Positions 8,720 through 18,334 of a DNA stretch of 64,000 bases are shown here, piece by piece. Within the stretch, counting starts at the first letter, position 1, and the number at the start of each line of letters is the position of its first letter. Position numbers and translations under genes: made by a program. The stretch covers positions 1 to 64,000 of the forward strand of contig DUKZ01000004.1 in NCBI GenBank assembly GCA_013329045.1. Reading direction: 5' to 3'. The notes below the pieces were generated by a model, which saw nothing but the letters and a program-made list of their open reading frames with translations, was not told where the DNA came from and made no database searches. Source of the stretch: Candidatus Woesearchaeota archaeon. Lineage in GTDB: Archaea; Nanobdellota; Nanobdellia; Woesearchaeales; UBA9989.

Positions 8720-9430
8720 TTAATCGATCAGCTTAGCTATTCGCAAGAAATTTTTCAGGATTTGTGTTCCTGTTGCTTCATATTTTTTTCTCAATCTTGC
8801 ATAATCGGCCTGCAATGCTTCCTGATCCAGCGGTGTTAAATCCGGATCTTGTGTTCTCCACTCGTCAAACATGTGAGGCGTTAACTCAAAATGTCCTTGA
8901 ATCCCATAAGCATTATCCCCAATCTTGACAATTTGGTTTTTACAATATTTCCCTGTGGCCAAGAGTCTCATTCCCCTTGTCAATCTAACCGTTTCACCAT
9001 GAAGATGGAAAATGTTTAATGGAGAGGTTATTCCAGCAAATAATGGATCTGATGTTCCCCGATCTGTTAAATCAACTACGAGGTATATTCCTTCAGGATC
9101 TCTCCATCCAACTTCTTTAATGTCATTTCTGTAGACTTCTCCACCATTTGCTTTTACCAATGTTTGCATTCCCAAACACACACCGAGATAGGGGATTTTA
9201 GCATCCGTTGCCTCTTTGATTCTTTTTAGTTCTTCTCGCATTTTTGGTGTTGTATCATTTGCAGAATCTGGACCACCCATTACAATAACAGCAGAATAAT
9301 CACTCGGATCAGGAAAACTTTCTCCTTTATCCAAATCAACAATATCGTATCCAAAATTATAAGAGTCCAATAATTCCTCCAATAATCCTGGACCTTCTCT
9401 TGTTATATTTTTTACAATTAAAAATTTCAT
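8720..9430 (-). CDS. Class I glutamine amidotransferase (GMP synthase-like)
   Basis: A stand-alone type 1 glutamine amidotransferase domain of 236 residues. The nucleophile elbow is GVCLGMQ with C85, and the distal motif is QGHFELTP, supplying the His and Glu. There is no synthase domain. Similar lone proteins include GuaA-like amidotransferases of uncertain acceptor. Because archaeal GMP synthetase is often split, it could be the GuaA glutaminase subunit, but its ~50-residue C-terminal extension argues for another role. Confidence 0.8.
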   Translation of the reverse strand: MKFLIVKNITREGPGLLEELLDSYNFGYDIVDLDKGESFPDPSDYSAVIVMGGPDSANDTTPKMREELKRIKEATDAKIPYLGVCLGMQTLVKANGGEVYRNDIKEVGWRDPEGIYLVVDLTDRGTSDPLFAGITSPLNIFHLHGETVRLTRGMRLLATGKYCKNQIVKIGDNAYGIQGHFELTPHMFDEWRTQDPDLTPLDQEALQADYARLRKKYEATGTQILKNFLRIAKLID

Positions 9431-9633
9431 CTTATCAGAGAAAGATAGGGAGTTTAAATAAGTATCTCAAAAAGTCCAAAGCCATTAATGTTAATATTTT
9501 ATTTGCCTTTATCTGCCTTCGGTCGTTGGAGAGGCAAAACAGCTATAAAGTCTGCGCTCGGTTTTACCTCGATACTGACACATTATTAACATACCATACC
9601 TTCACTAAACAAAGTATTATAAATTTTAACAAT

Positions 9634-9882
9634 ATGATTTCAGGCAAGAACATGATCTGCACACTCTGCCATCAGGAAATCCATGAATATCATCCCGAAT
9701 TACACCAATTAGTAATTGATGAAACCCATACAGCGCATGTCTGCTCAGACTGCATCACCAAGTTTTTCAAGTGGCAGCAGAAACTCTATGCAAAACTATT
9801 CCCAACAACAGCTATGAAAAAGATGTTTGGTCAGGACATTCCACAGGATAAAAAAGAGTATCATAAGAAGAGAATATCATGA
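9634..9882 (+). CDS. Small zinc-ribbon-like protein, function unknown
   Basis: An 82-residue protein (76 if Met7 at 9652 is used) with two CxxC pairs, CTLC and CSDC, about 25 residues apart. This suggests one bound zinc. The tail is basic with KKEYHKKR. In-frame sequence continues upstream but has no conserved look and overlaps the promoter region of the divergent amidotransferase gene, so I took the internal ATG. Confidence 0.6.
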   Translation: MISGKNMICTLCHQEIHEYHPELHQLVIDETHTAHVCSDCITKFFKWQQKLYAKLFPTTAMKKMFGQDIPQDKKEYHKKRIS

Positions 9883-9964
9883 GAAGACACACTGATAAAA
9901 AAACCTGAAACCTTTAGAGCCATTTTACTCCCCAGGTCTCAGGATCATTCAAGGAAATAATATA

Positions 9965-10150
9965 CTAATGCTGTTTTCCGGAGGCAGACATCGCTCCCCA
10001 GAGTATCAAGTAGAGTCCAACAATGGTCCATGGCGTGAACCATGCCGGAGCATTTGTCGACAATGCTGAAAGGATCAGCAATATCCCTGCCACCACATTG
10101 ACATACCCGCATTTTTTGCAAATCAACATACCACAAGAATTCGCTGCCAT
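9965..10150 (-). CDS. Small two-helix membrane protein with a CxxC pair
   Basis: A 61-residue protein. An N-terminal CGMLICKKCG, possibly binding a metal ion, leads into two membrane helices (VNVVAGILLILSALS and WTIVGLYLILWGAMSA). The ATG at 10150 is preceded by GGGGTGA at 5 nt, a strong archaeal Shine-Dalgarno, which decides the start over two upstream candidates. A GC hairpin (CCCCGA/TCGGGG, 10165-10181) lies further upstream. Function unknown. Confidence 0.6.
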   Translation of the reverse strand: MAANSCGMLICKKCGYVNVVAGILLILSALSTNAPAWFTPWTIVGLYLILWGAMSASGKQH

Positions 10151-10337
10151 ATTCATCACCCCTCCCCCGAAGCTATCGGGGATACACCTTAAGAATTAGA
10201 ATTCATAAACCTTTTGGTATGCTTCTACCTTGTATGCATCCACTCATCAATTATCGGAATGGCACACCGGAGAGCTTCGCTTAATCGCGATAGTTTCTAA
10301 CGCTACTTTTATATACTCTTATCCTCTTGGACAGACA

Positions 10338-11705
10338 ATGAAAAAAGAGGAAGATCTGGAGCTTTGGCGCACGTATGAGATCAGGGGCCTTTCGCCAGCT
10401 GTGCTCACTGAAGACGCAGCATATCGAGTGGGGAAAGCATGCGTGAAGTTCTTTCGATCAAAAAGATATGTTATTGGAAGGGACATGCGGGAGACTTCGC
10501 TTCCCTTGAGCCTTGCCCTGATGAAAGGGATAAAGGAGATGGGAGCAGATGTGATGACTATTGGCATTTGCACAACTCCCCTCCTCTACTATGCAGCAGA
10601 ATATCTCATGATACCCGGCCTGATGATTTCAGCCTCTCATTCTCCAAAGCAGTATAACGGAATAAAGATAGTTAATGGGAGAGGTGATAGGGTATTTCAA
10701 AGCACCGGCCTTCCAAAAATCAGGGAACTTTCAGAAAAAGACTTCAAGTCTGCAAAAAAACCAGGAAACGGCATCTCTAGGGATATGCTTGGAAAATACG
10801 AGCAGGATATCATGAAACGGTTTGGTGAGAAGATCGAAGGGATCTCTGTTGTTGTTGATCCTCTTTACTGTGCTGGAACAATTTATCGTGGGATATTTGA
10901 GGCATTGCCTATCCGGTTTTTCCCCTTGCATTTCACCCTCAAATCGACGATGCCAATTGTTCCAAATACTGTCGATAAGGATTCATTGAAAGATCTCCGT
11001 GAAACGGTTACTCGGTGCGATGCAGATATAGGGATTGCGTTTGATGGGGACGCAGACAGGCTGGGCGTTGTTGATGAGAAAGGACGGATCATACCGCCAG
11101 ATGACATCTTTGCCCTCCTTGCTGTCCATGAATTAAAGAAGCATCCCAGAAAGATGGTTGGCTTTGACCTTCGCATGTCACGGGCAGTCAAGAAAGCGAT
11201 CATAGCATCTGGCGGGAGGCCAAAACTCATGAAGGTTGGCAATCCTTACTATAAAGAATTCCTTCGGAAAAGACATGGGCTTCTAGCAGGGGAATTATCA
11301 GGGCATTTCATGTATGCAGAATTCCATCGGAATGATGATGGGCTCTATGCGGCAATGAAACTCCTCGAGATCCTAAGCGATGAGAAGAAAAAAGACCCTT
11401 CAATCACTATATCCAAGCTTGTTTTGCCCTTTGAGACATACTATGATAGCGGAGAGATCAATATCCACCTGGCAACACGAAAAGACATCAAGAAAGCCTA
11501 TGATGGTCTCAAGAAAGCTTTTCCAAGAGGGGAAGAGCATCATCTTGATGGGCTCTCCATCGAGTTCGAAGACTGGTGGTTCAATGTGAGACCCTCGAAC
11601 ACCGAACCATTGCTTAGGCTGATTATTGAAGGGCTGACAAAGAGTTTTGTGAGCAAAAAGAAAAAGCTCATTCTCGCGGTGCTGAAGAAGGCTATCAGCA
11701 CATAG
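10338..11705 (+). CDS. Phosphomannomutase/phosphoglucomutase family enzyme
   Basis: A 455-residue alpha-D-phosphohexomutase. The phosphoserine loop is SASHSP (S100), the metal loop is DGDADR (about 236-241), the sugar loop is GELSGH, and the C-terminal phosphate site is RPSNTEP. It interconverts hexose 6- and 1-phosphates, supplying precursors for glycogen and glycosyl donors; both fit the nearby glycogen and glycosyltransferase genes. The start is the ATG at 10338; a TTTATATA box at about 10311 gives leaderless spacing, and the longer frame upstream would run through that promoter. Confidence 0.92.
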   Translation: MKKEEDLELWRTYEIRGLSPAVLTEDAAYRVGKACVKFFRSKRYVIGRDMRETSLPLSLALMKGIKEMGADVMTIGICTTPLLYYAAEYLMIPGLMISASHSPKQYNGIKIVNGRGDRVFQSTGLPKIRELSEKDFKSAKKPGNGISRDMLGKYEQDIMKRFGEKIEGISVVVDPLYCAGTIYRGIFEALPIRFFPLHFTLKSTMPIVPNTVDKDSLKDLRETVTRCDADIGIAFDGDADRLGVVDEKGRIIPPDDIFALLAVHELKKHPRKMVGFDLRMSRAVKKAIIASGGRPKLMKVGNPYYKEFLRKRHGLLAGELSGHFMYAEFHRNDDGLYAAMKLLEILSDEKKKDPSITISKLVLPFETYYDSGEINIHLATRKDIKKAYDGLKKAFPRGEEHHLDGLSIEFEDWWFNVRPSNTEPLLRLIIEGLTKSFVSKKKKLILAVLKKAIST

Positions 11706-11732
11706 CTACTTTGCAAGACAGAAATCCTTAAA

Positions 11733-12344
11733 ATGGAGCAGGGAATCCTCTTTGAGATGGATTTGAATGGGATTGTGGATGATGATGTGCTCTTAGCCCT
11801 TCAATTGGAAAATCGGGCAAGAGCAGTATTCAATCATTCCATTGCTGCCATGAGGGAGCTAGGTGACTTCTGCGGTACACAATATTTCCGAGAGGGCATA
11901 ACAATAAAGGCATATGACCTCCTCTCAACTCCAAGAGTAGATAAATACCCCTGGCAATGGGATCTGCAGGTCAGGCTCAAGAGAGTTACCGGATATGAGG
12001 TTGCAGTTTTTGATGTGTCAGCGTTTGACCGGCATGAGAATCCTTTGAGCTACCTTTTCTATCTCCATTATTTCAAGAAGGAGGGACACTATCAATTAAG
12101 CGGCCGCAGCCCGGGCAGTGACAATTTTTTCATGATCGACCCATTTCATGGCATGATACGAGGGTTTAGATCAGATGGTGAGACACTCCAGCCAGAGCAG
12201 GGATTATCATTTGTCAATGACCTCTTCATCCTTGGGCCTCACCTCTATGCCTGCTCACCTTCATTTGCAGCACTTGTTGTCCCGGGCATTCTTGACAGAA
12301 TAAACCGGAATGGCCACCAGAATGGACTGACTGATTATCGATAG
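11733..12344 (+). CDS. Hypothetical protein, 203 residues
   Basis: I do not recognise this protein. It is soluble, with no signal peptide or membrane helix, moderately acidic, and has several aromatic-rich stretches (YLFYLHYFKKEGHY). It starts 28 nt after the phosphohexomutase gene on the same strand, so it is probably in that operon. The stop codon forms the beginning of a 14-bp tandem repeat. Confidence 0.6.
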   Translation: MEQGILFEMDLNGIVDDDVLLALQLENRARAVFNHSIAAMRELGDFCGTQYFREGITIKAYDLLSTPRVDKYPWQWDLQVRLKRVTGYEVAVFDVSAFDRHENPLSYLFYLHYFKKEGHYQLSGRSPGSDNFFMIDPFHGMIRGFRSDGETLQPEQGLSFVNDLFILGPHLYACSPSFAALVVPGILDRINRNGHQNGLTDYR

Positions 12345-12394
12345 ATTAAGATAGAGTTTATAGATAGATTAAGATAGTAAATAGATTAAGATAG
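12341..12394. repeat. 14-bp repeat, three copies, at a gene 3' end
   Basis: Three exact copies of atagattaagatag start at 12341, 12364 and 12381, with a decayed fourth near 12400. The first copy contains the TAG stop of the 203-residue gene. The array fills the gap between two convergent genes. Confidence 0.85.
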
Positions 12395-12408
12395 CTTTTA
12401 TAGATAAA

Positions 12409-14109
12409 TTATAGAGAGGGTTCATCGAGAAGTTCCAGCAGCATTGCTGCGCTCCATGCCTGGCAAACACAACCATCAGATGTCATCTCTTTTGCTGAAG
12501 ATACCTCTGCTGCATGGCCAAGCGCCCCTTGGCAGAGCATCTCATTTGCTGATGCTTCAAGGATCTTTTTAATGTACTCCCTGTAGCGCTCATGGTCTAT
12601 CCTTGCCAGGCACACAGCAGTGAGGTTATTGACCCAAAACCAGGAGTCTCCACGATGATAGCTCACATCAGATTGGCCGGTGTGGATGGGGGAGAAGTAC
12701 TTATGGGATTTTTCGATGGTGGCCAGGCCTCCCCAGGGAAGCCATAACGATTCGATGGCCTTGTCAAAAAACCCTGCCCATTCAGCCTTTGAAAAGAGAT
12801 CTGGAAAGACATAATAGGCAATAAAGAGATTTGGCCTTTGCGTCCTATCACCAGCGCCATCACAGAGCAGGGATCCTGCCACAAATGATTCTTTGACCTT
12901 TCTTTTCAGCTGCTTGATCTTCTTTTGATACAATGGATCATTAGTCAAGGAGAATAGCAAACGAAGCATTGCTCCATACAATGCCTGGATCTCTATTCGC
13001 AGGCCACCCCTCACATCATCCATGTACCTTGTGTCCATCCATGTCTCCAAGGGATAATTCTTTATGAGACCATCTTCACCATACCTTTGGACAAGATTCT
13101 GTTCAGCTGTGATGAGCGCTTTTTTGATGATCGCCAAGTCTTTTCTTGCAAAAATATCCTTATGCTGCTCAATCCTCAGGCAGAGCCATCCAATGGCATC
13201 AGCGTTCCCAAGCGTTGTTGCCGGCACTCGATTTGGCACTCTTCCATCAGGCTGCAGTGTGGAGATGAGGTCCATCATGATCCTTCTTGCACTCTCCCGT
13301 TCTCCACAGAGAACTAATCCTCTTAAAGATATCAAGGAGTCCCTTGCCCATGACTGAAAAAACCAAGGAAGGCCGGCATAGAGCGAATTGTTGAGGATGA
13401 GCCCCTTCAAAGAGGATGCAGCCTGCAACCCTAGCGCATCTCTCTGATCATCCACCTGTTTTAATGGAAAAGAGAATGAGAGCTTTGGGATGGTGAGGGG
13501 GACAGCGCTCCCTAAAGTGAGACCTGCGCTGAGCTCAACTTTCTGGCAGGCAATATCACCTAAGTAATATACATATCTTGAGAAGGGCGGTGAATCCCTC
13601 TTCTTGTCCGCTGGATATTTCTTTTCCACCCACATACCTGCTGCCTTGAACGCGCCATGGTGCCTGATGAGGATATGCATCTGAAACACGTCCTTTCCTC
13701 TTTTTTCGTAGAGCACCTTTAGGCTGCCTGGCTTTTCCTCAACAGAAAAATACCGGTCAAACTCACCAAGATCATAAGGATGGCGAGGATCCAGGTACAG
13801 AGGGATGATTGATTCCCTGTCGAACATGGCCGCATAACAGTTCCCTTTTATCGAAGAAACTTCCTTTATATTAGCAAACTCCCGTATGATCATCCCCGGC
13901 TTGATGATAACAGTGCTCAGGTCCCCTGCATCTTTTGCAGCTAAGGGCTCTGCAACCTTGAAGATGGTATCCTTCAAAAAAAAATGTATGCCTGCATATC
14001 GAGATTCTTTCCCCACGAGGGAGAATGACCCTTGATCTGCCTGCAGCGTGCAAGAGTCTTCACGTGCAGCGCAGGAATAAGTGCTCGTCCCTGCATATGT
14101 CACTTTCAT
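12409..14109 (-). CDS. Glycogen debranching enzyme (amylo-alpha-1,6-glucosidase type)
   Basis: About 566 residues. The N-terminal ~220 residues form the beta-rich archaeal/bacterial GDE N domain; the rest is the (alpha/alpha)6 barrel. Recognisable barrel motifs are WFQSWARDSLISLRG, PDGRVPNRV and ETWMDTR, which carries a catalytic acid. It hydrolyses alpha-1,6 branches in glycogen. Its ATG overlaps the TGA of glycogen synthase (ATGA at 14106-14109), which decides this start and indicates translational coupling. Confidence 0.92.
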   Translation of the reverse strand: MKVTYAGTSTYSCAAREDSCTLQADQGSFSLVGKESRYAGIHFFLKDTIFKVAEPLAAKDAGDLSTVIIKPGMIIREFANIKEVSSIKGNCYAAMFDRESIIPLYLDPRHPYDLGEFDRYFSVEEKPGSLKVLYEKRGKDVFQMHILIRHHGAFKAAGMWVEKKYPADKKRDSPPFSRYVYYLGDIACQKVELSAGLTLGSAVPLTIPKLSFSFPLKQVDDQRDALGLQAASSLKGLILNNSLYAGLPWFFQSWARDSLISLRGLVLCGERESARRIMMDLISTLQPDGRVPNRVPATTLGNADAIGWLCLRIEQHKDIFARKDLAIIKKALITAEQNLVQRYGEDGLIKNYPLETWMDTRYMDDVRGGLRIEIQALYGAMLRLLFSLTNDPLYQKKIKQLKRKVKESFVAGSLLCDGAGDRTQRPNLFIAYYVFPDLFSKAEWAGFFDKAIESLWLPWGGLATIEKSHKYFSPIHTGQSDVSYHRGDSWFWVNNLTAVCLARIDHERYREYIKKILEASANEMLCQGALGHAAEVSSAKEMTSDGCVCQAWSAAMLLELLDEPSL

Positions 14110-15872
14110 CGTTTCAGTGCAATCTGGTGGGCTTTCACATACATGGCAATGAGCTGTTTCCAATCAGCATATCTTGCCACCTCATGCGCATGTATCTTCT
14201 CTTCAATGCGATCGGTTTTTGACATCATGGAGAACTTGAGCATGATCTTTGCCATGGACTTGACCGCTTCATCATCGCTTTTGCCCTCACGCTTCAAGAT
14301 ATAGATGCCGGGATTTTTCTGGGGGACCTTATCGGCGATATACTTGCCAAACCCTGATAAGTCAGATGTGATTGCAGCAACACTCAGAGCAGCAGATTCT
14401 AAGGGGGTATAGCCATAGGGCTCATAGAAGGAAGGAAAGACTCCCAGATGACAGGCATGGATTGTCTCATAATAGCCAAGATCAAGGAGGCCATCTACCC
14501 CAGTTAAGTATGAAGGGTAAAATATCATTTTCACCTTGTTCTCTTTCCTGTTGTCTAGCCCATTTTCCAGAAGCATATGGAGGATGGAATCATTCATATC
14601 GATCAGGTGTGTGGCAATCCTTGGGTTTCCAGCCTTCTTGAATGCCAACAGTTTCCTCTTTAGCTCAGGGGAAACCTTCTCAGGGATGAGCTGGTCATAG
14701 CAGACATTCTTTTCAAGGATAGAAGAGATCAGAAGGTTATGGAGGACATCATCCTGCACATCATACACACTGCTCCTGATATCATTGAATTTGAGCTTCT
14801 TATCGATAACCTCAGGATCAATCCCCCTATGGCCTGCTGGGACAAAGATGAGGGCGACGATGGTAGGAGACTGCGGATCTGCCATCAATTGATCATTGAG
14901 TATCTTGAGTGAAGAGATGAATGTATCGATCCCCTTGACATGCATCTCATAGCGTCCCAGGATAAAATAAAAGAGCGTGTTCTCAATATCGAAGGTGTAA
15001 TGAGGGAAAAACTGGCTCATGACAAATTCCTTGAGCTTTTCCTTGTATCTCTTATGATATGATGCAGATTCCTCAAACGTAGGAAACCTGCTCAGATGCA
15101 GGCCATTTGGCAGGACAACATCAACCTCTTTGCCCAGCAATATTTTTGCCTCCTGGGCCGTCGTCTCACTTACTGTCGTAAAGACATGCGCATTTATTGC
15201 ACAGGCTTTCTCTGTTGTGTGCTTTTCCTGGATGTGAGATTCGTATGCTTTTCCAGTGGGGTTTAATCTTGCGAGTTCATCTTGTGATAACTGAGCGACA
15301 TTGATGTTCTGGCTCCCGAGAACCCGCCCGAGCATTGTTGCATGGGTTGTGAATATGGTCTTGACAGGAGAATTGACCGACCGCAGGTACAGGAGGCCAG
15401 CCCCAGATATCCACTCATGGAATTGTGCTGTAATCTGGTCTGTGGTGGTCGTTGCAAACTGCTCTAAAAACATCCCTGCACCCCATGCCCAGGTGATTAC
15501 CTCATTAAAGTCATAGCCTGCACCAAGGGAATCGATCTTATACATCTCCCAAAGGCGTTTCTTTATGTAGTCTGTTGCCTCTTTTAACTGATCAAAATCA
15601 AGGAGGATCGTCTTTGGCGTCCCTTCAATGAGCCAGCTGCCGAAATGAGGGGTCACCTCTTTCTTCCTCATCGCGTCAAATACTGGCTTTAAATTTGCAG
15701 GGACTTTTTCCTCAACAAATTGTCCGATTACCTTGTCCTTGAAATACGGCCCGATGAGATAATAATCATCAAAAGAATGCTCCATCAATTCCGCTTTAGA
15801 TGAGATAACAGTAAATATCCCGCCAACCTTGTTGCATACTTCCCAGCATATCTCGAATGCAGTATGTGCCAT
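14106..15872 (-). CDS. Glycogen synthase, GT3 (eukaryotic/archaeal-type) family
   Basis: A 588-residue protein. The N-terminal EICWEVCNKVGGIFTV holds the sugar-nucleotide site, and the C-terminal YEPYGYTPLE is the acid pair typical of retaining GT-B enzymes. Length and motifs match GT3 rather than the shorter bacterial GlgA (GT5). It elongates alpha-1,4-glucan from a nucleotide-glucose donor, probably UDP-glucose. Its ATG shares a base with the TAA of the upstream small gene (TAATG). A second, GT4 glucosyltransferase lies 1.2 kb away on the other strand. Confidence 0.92.
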   Translation of the reverse strand: MAHTAFEICWEVCNKVGGIFTVISSKAELMEHSFDDYYLIGPYFKDKVIGQFVEEKVPANLKPVFDAMRKKEVTPHFGSWLIEGTPKTILLDFDQLKEATDYIKKRLWEMYKIDSLGAGYDFNEVITWAWGAGMFLEQFATTTTDQITAQFHEWISGAGLLYLRSVNSPVKTIFTTHATMLGRVLGSQNINVAQLSQDELARLNPTGKAYESHIQEKHTTEKACAINAHVFTTVSETTAQEAKILLGKEVDVVLPNGLHLSRFPTFEESASYHKRYKEKLKEFVMSQFFPHYTFDIENTLFYFILGRYEMHVKGIDTFISSLKILNDQLMADPQSPTIVALIFVPAGHRGIDPEVIDKKLKFNDIRSSVYDVQDDVLHNLLISSILEKNVCYDQLIPEKVSPELKRKLLAFKKAGNPRIATHLIDMNDSILHMLLENGLDNRKENKVKMIFYPSYLTGVDGLLDLGYYETIHACHLGVFPSFYEPYGYTPLESAALSVAAITSDLSGFGKYIADKVPQKNPGIYILKREGKSDDEAVKSMAKIMLKFSMMSKTDRIEEKIHAHEVARYADWKQLIAMYVKAHQIALKR

Positions 15873-16222
15873 TATGCCTGTTTCTCCAGGTTGGCAATCC
15901 TTTCTTTCACTACTTTTGCCATCTCTTTTGGTGTCTTTGCCTTCTCAATTCGCTTTGCCAGTCCCGCGTCCTTGAAACAATCAGCGACCCAGTTCCTGAA
16001 ATCATTTTTTTGCTGGTTTACATGAAAACTGAATATTGTTATATGCATGGCATCGAGCGTTTTTGCCAGCTCTTTATAGGAAGAGATATATGTGCCATCA
16101 GTCACATAGAAACGAAGGTCACCCTCAACATATTGTGGCATTGCCAGAGCAGGTACTGTGGTCTTTGCATGTCTCTTCATTGGAGCATTCTTAGAAGTTG
16201 CACCCTTACCCCCTTTTTTCAT
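15872..16222 (-). CDS. Small protein resembling DUF5752, first gene of glycogen operon
   Basis: A 116-residue protein with a basic N-terminal tail, then a ~90-residue domain. The pattern (RFYVTDG; FSFHVNQQKNDFRNWV; DAGLAKRI) looks like the DUF5752 family, which I recall near archaeal carbohydrate genes; this is from memory. GAGGTGA lies just upstream of the ATG. The coupling to glycogen synthase suggests a regulatory or targeting role in glycogen turnover. Confidence 0.65.
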   Translation of the reverse strand: MKKGGKGATSKNAPMKRHAKTTVPALAMPQYVEGDLRFYVTDGTYISSYKELAKTLDAMHITIFSFHVNQQKNDFRNWVADCFKDAGLAKRIEKAKTPKEMAKVVKERIANLEKQA

Positions 16223-16279
16223 GAAATCACCTCTTAATGGACAAACTTTGTTTTGAGAGGTATTTAAATGTTGTGGTTG

Positions 16280-16945
16280 CTATTTCCCAAAATTTCTTTT
16301 CCTCTGGTCAAACTCAGCGATGATAGCATGAAATTCCTGATTGGAAAAGTCAGGCCAATAGGTGTCCACAAAGAACCATTCTGCATATGCTGTCTGCCAG
16401 GGCAGGAAGTTTGATGTCCTCACCGCACCGCCAGTCCTGATGACAATGTCTGGCTGGTCTTCCATATATAACAATTTTTCAAATCCCTCTTCAGTGAGTT
16501 CATTCCCATTCCTGATCGCTTTGTTTACCGCATCAAGGATTTCCTGCCTGCCGCCATACCCAAAACAAAACCTTAAAGGAAAGGAACCGTCAATCGTGTC
16601 CTGCTCAATCTTTTTTGCCATATTCTGGATGTCCCTTGGAAAGAGGGCAAGACGGCCAAGGAAGATTATACGAAGACCTAGCTCCTTTGCCTTTTTTGCG
16701 AGCCTGACGAAAAATTCCCTGAACAGGTCAAAGAGGTTTTTTAGTTCTATTGGGGCCCGGCGGAAGTTTTCCGTCGAGAAAGCATAGAGCGTGAGCGCCC
16801 TTGCCTTCGCATCACGGCACCATTCCACCAGCTCTTCGAGCTTTTTTGCCCCATGGCGATGCCCTTCTAATCTATTGAGATGGTTTGCTTCTGCCCACCG
16901 GCGATTCCCATCCATGATTATTGCGATGTGAAGATTCTCTGACAT
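16280..16945 (-). CDS. uppS: Polyprenyl diphosphate synthase, cis-type (UppS family)
   Basis: About 221 residues. The cis-prenyltransferase signature is IAIIMDGNRRWA (Asp12, Arg15/16), with YAFSTENF, FGYGGRQEI and the C-terminal FVDTYWPDF. It makes the long-chain cis-polyprenyl phosphate that carries glycans for N-glycosylation or surface polymers. A TATA-like TTTTATAAAC 27 nt before the ATG at 16945 supports this start over longer in-frame ones. Confidence 0.93.
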   Translation of the reverse strand: MSENLHIAIIMDGNRRWAEANHLNRLEGHRHGAKKLEELVEWCRDAKARALTLYAFSTENFRRAPIELKNLFDLFREFFVRLAKKAKELGLRIIFLGRLALFPRDIQNMAKKIEQDTIDGSFPLRFCFGYGGRQEILDAVNKAIRNGNELTEEGFEKLLYMEDQPDIVIRTGGAVRTSNFLPWQTAYAEWFFVDTYWPDFSNQEFHAIIAEFDQRKRNFGK

Positions 16946-16966
16946 GTGAGCAAGCGAAGCATCCCT

Positions 16967-16976
16967 GTTTATAAAA
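16967..16976 (-). promoter_or_regulatory. TATA box of uppS
   Basis: Minus-strand TTTTATAAAC centred 27 nt upstream of the chosen uppS ATG, placing the expected transcription start on or beside the start codon. Confidence 0.55.
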
Positions 16977-17074
16977 GTAGTGCTCACATCATTCTCTACA
17001 AACAGCATACATCCGAAACATTTATAAGGTACTAATTTAAGAAACAAAGTATCTTTTGAAAAAAGGGGAACTGA

Positions 17075-18334
17075 ATGAAAGTGCTAATGATGGGATGGGA
17101 GTTCCCCCCGTATAACATAGGGGGCCTTGGCACAGCGTGCCATGGGATAGTCAAAGGACTCTCAAAACACGACGTTGATGTGCTTTTTCTTCTCCCTCAA
17201 ATCCCTTATTATAAAGAAAGCTGCATCAAGGGATTATCCCTGATAGGAGTCAATAATATTGATCTTGCTCCAGGAAAGGTCAAGGTGAAGCGGATGGATG
17301 CGATACTCGTGCCATACTTTGACCCTTCTACCTGGGAAGAAGAAAAACACAAGTATTTCATCTATGAAAAAGACAATACCCTCAAGCCATTGACGCTGTA
17401 TGGCAAAGACATCTTTAACCAGATCCAAAAGTATGCAGAACAATGCGAAAAGGTCGCTCTCGCAGAAGATTTTGATATTATCCATGCACACGACTGGATG
17501 ACATTTGCCGCCGGCGTTCGGGCAAAAGAGGCATCAGGAAAACCATTAGTAATCCATGTCCATGCGACTGAATTCGACCGGACAGGCGGGCATCCAAACC
17601 AACAAATCTATGATACTGAACGATGGGGCATGCATACAGCAGACAAGATCATCTCCGTCTCCAATTTCACGAAAGGGATGATTGTCCAGCATTATGGCAT
17701 TGACCCTGCTAAAGTGGAAGTTGTCCATAATGCGGTCGATAAGGACAACTATGTTGAAACAGTGTATGAATTCAATCGCCTCCGGGAAAAATTCAAGATC
17801 GTCTTGTTCCTCGGCAGGATCACCATCCAAAAAGGGCCAGACTGGTTCTTGCATATCGCTGCCCGGATCCTGCATGAAAGGAAAGACGTGATGTTTGTCT
17901 TTGTTGGCACTGGTGACATGGAGAACCGCATCATAGAGCAGGCAGCGACGATGGGCATTGCCAACCATATCATCTTTGCAGGGCATATCCCCTATAATTT
18001 TATCGATAAGGTGTATCAGGTCGCAGATATCTATATCATGCCATCCATCTCTGAACCATTTGGAATCACCCCATTGGAGGCGATGAAGAACAAGATCCCA
18101 ACAATCATCTCAAAACAAAGCGGGGTTGCCGAAGTGGTAAACAACTGCGTGAAGCTGGACTTTTGGGACTGCGAGAAGATCGCGAAGGAAGCAATCAAAA
18201 TCCTCAATAACCCTGAGCTCAAGGAGAGGCTGGTGAATGGTGCGCTCGAAGAAGTGAATAATCTCAACTGGGACGATTCCGCAGCAAAGTGCATTACTGT
18301 CTATAATAATGTGCTCAGGGACAGTTCATGGTAG
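17075..18334 (+). CDS. GT4-family glycosyltransferase (glycogen/starch synthase-like)
   Basis: A 419-residue GT-B enzyme. The N-terminal MGWEFPPYNIGGLGTA holds the donor/acceptor glycine loop, and HAHDWMT lies near residue 143. The C-terminal Rossmann half has LGRITIQKGPDWFL and the EX7E motif SEPFGITPLE. These fit the archaeal GT4 enzymes often paired with GH57 amylases for alpha-glucan metabolism. GGGGAA precedes the ATG. Its last bases overlap the GH57 gene, so they are one operon. Confidence 0.9.
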   Translation: MKVLMMGWEFPPYNIGGLGTACHGIVKGLSKHDVDVLFLLPQIPYYKESCIKGLSLIGVNNIDLAPGKVKVKRMDAILVPYFDPSTWEEEKHKYFIYEKDNTLKPLTLYGKDIFNQIQKYAEQCEKVALAEDFDIIHAHDWMTFAAGVRAKEASGKPLVIHVHATEFDRTGGHPNQQIYDTERWGMHTADKIISVSNFTKGMIVQHYGIDPAKVEVVHNAVDKDNYVETVYEFNRLREKFKIVLFLGRITIQKGPDWFLHIAARILHERKDVMFVFVGTGDMENRIIEQAATMGIANHIIFAGHIPYNFIDKVYQVADIYIMPSISEPFGITPLEAMKNKIPTIISKQSGVAEVVNNCVKLDFWDCEKIAKEAIKILNNPELKERLVNGALEEVNNLNWDDSAAKCITVYNNVLRDSSW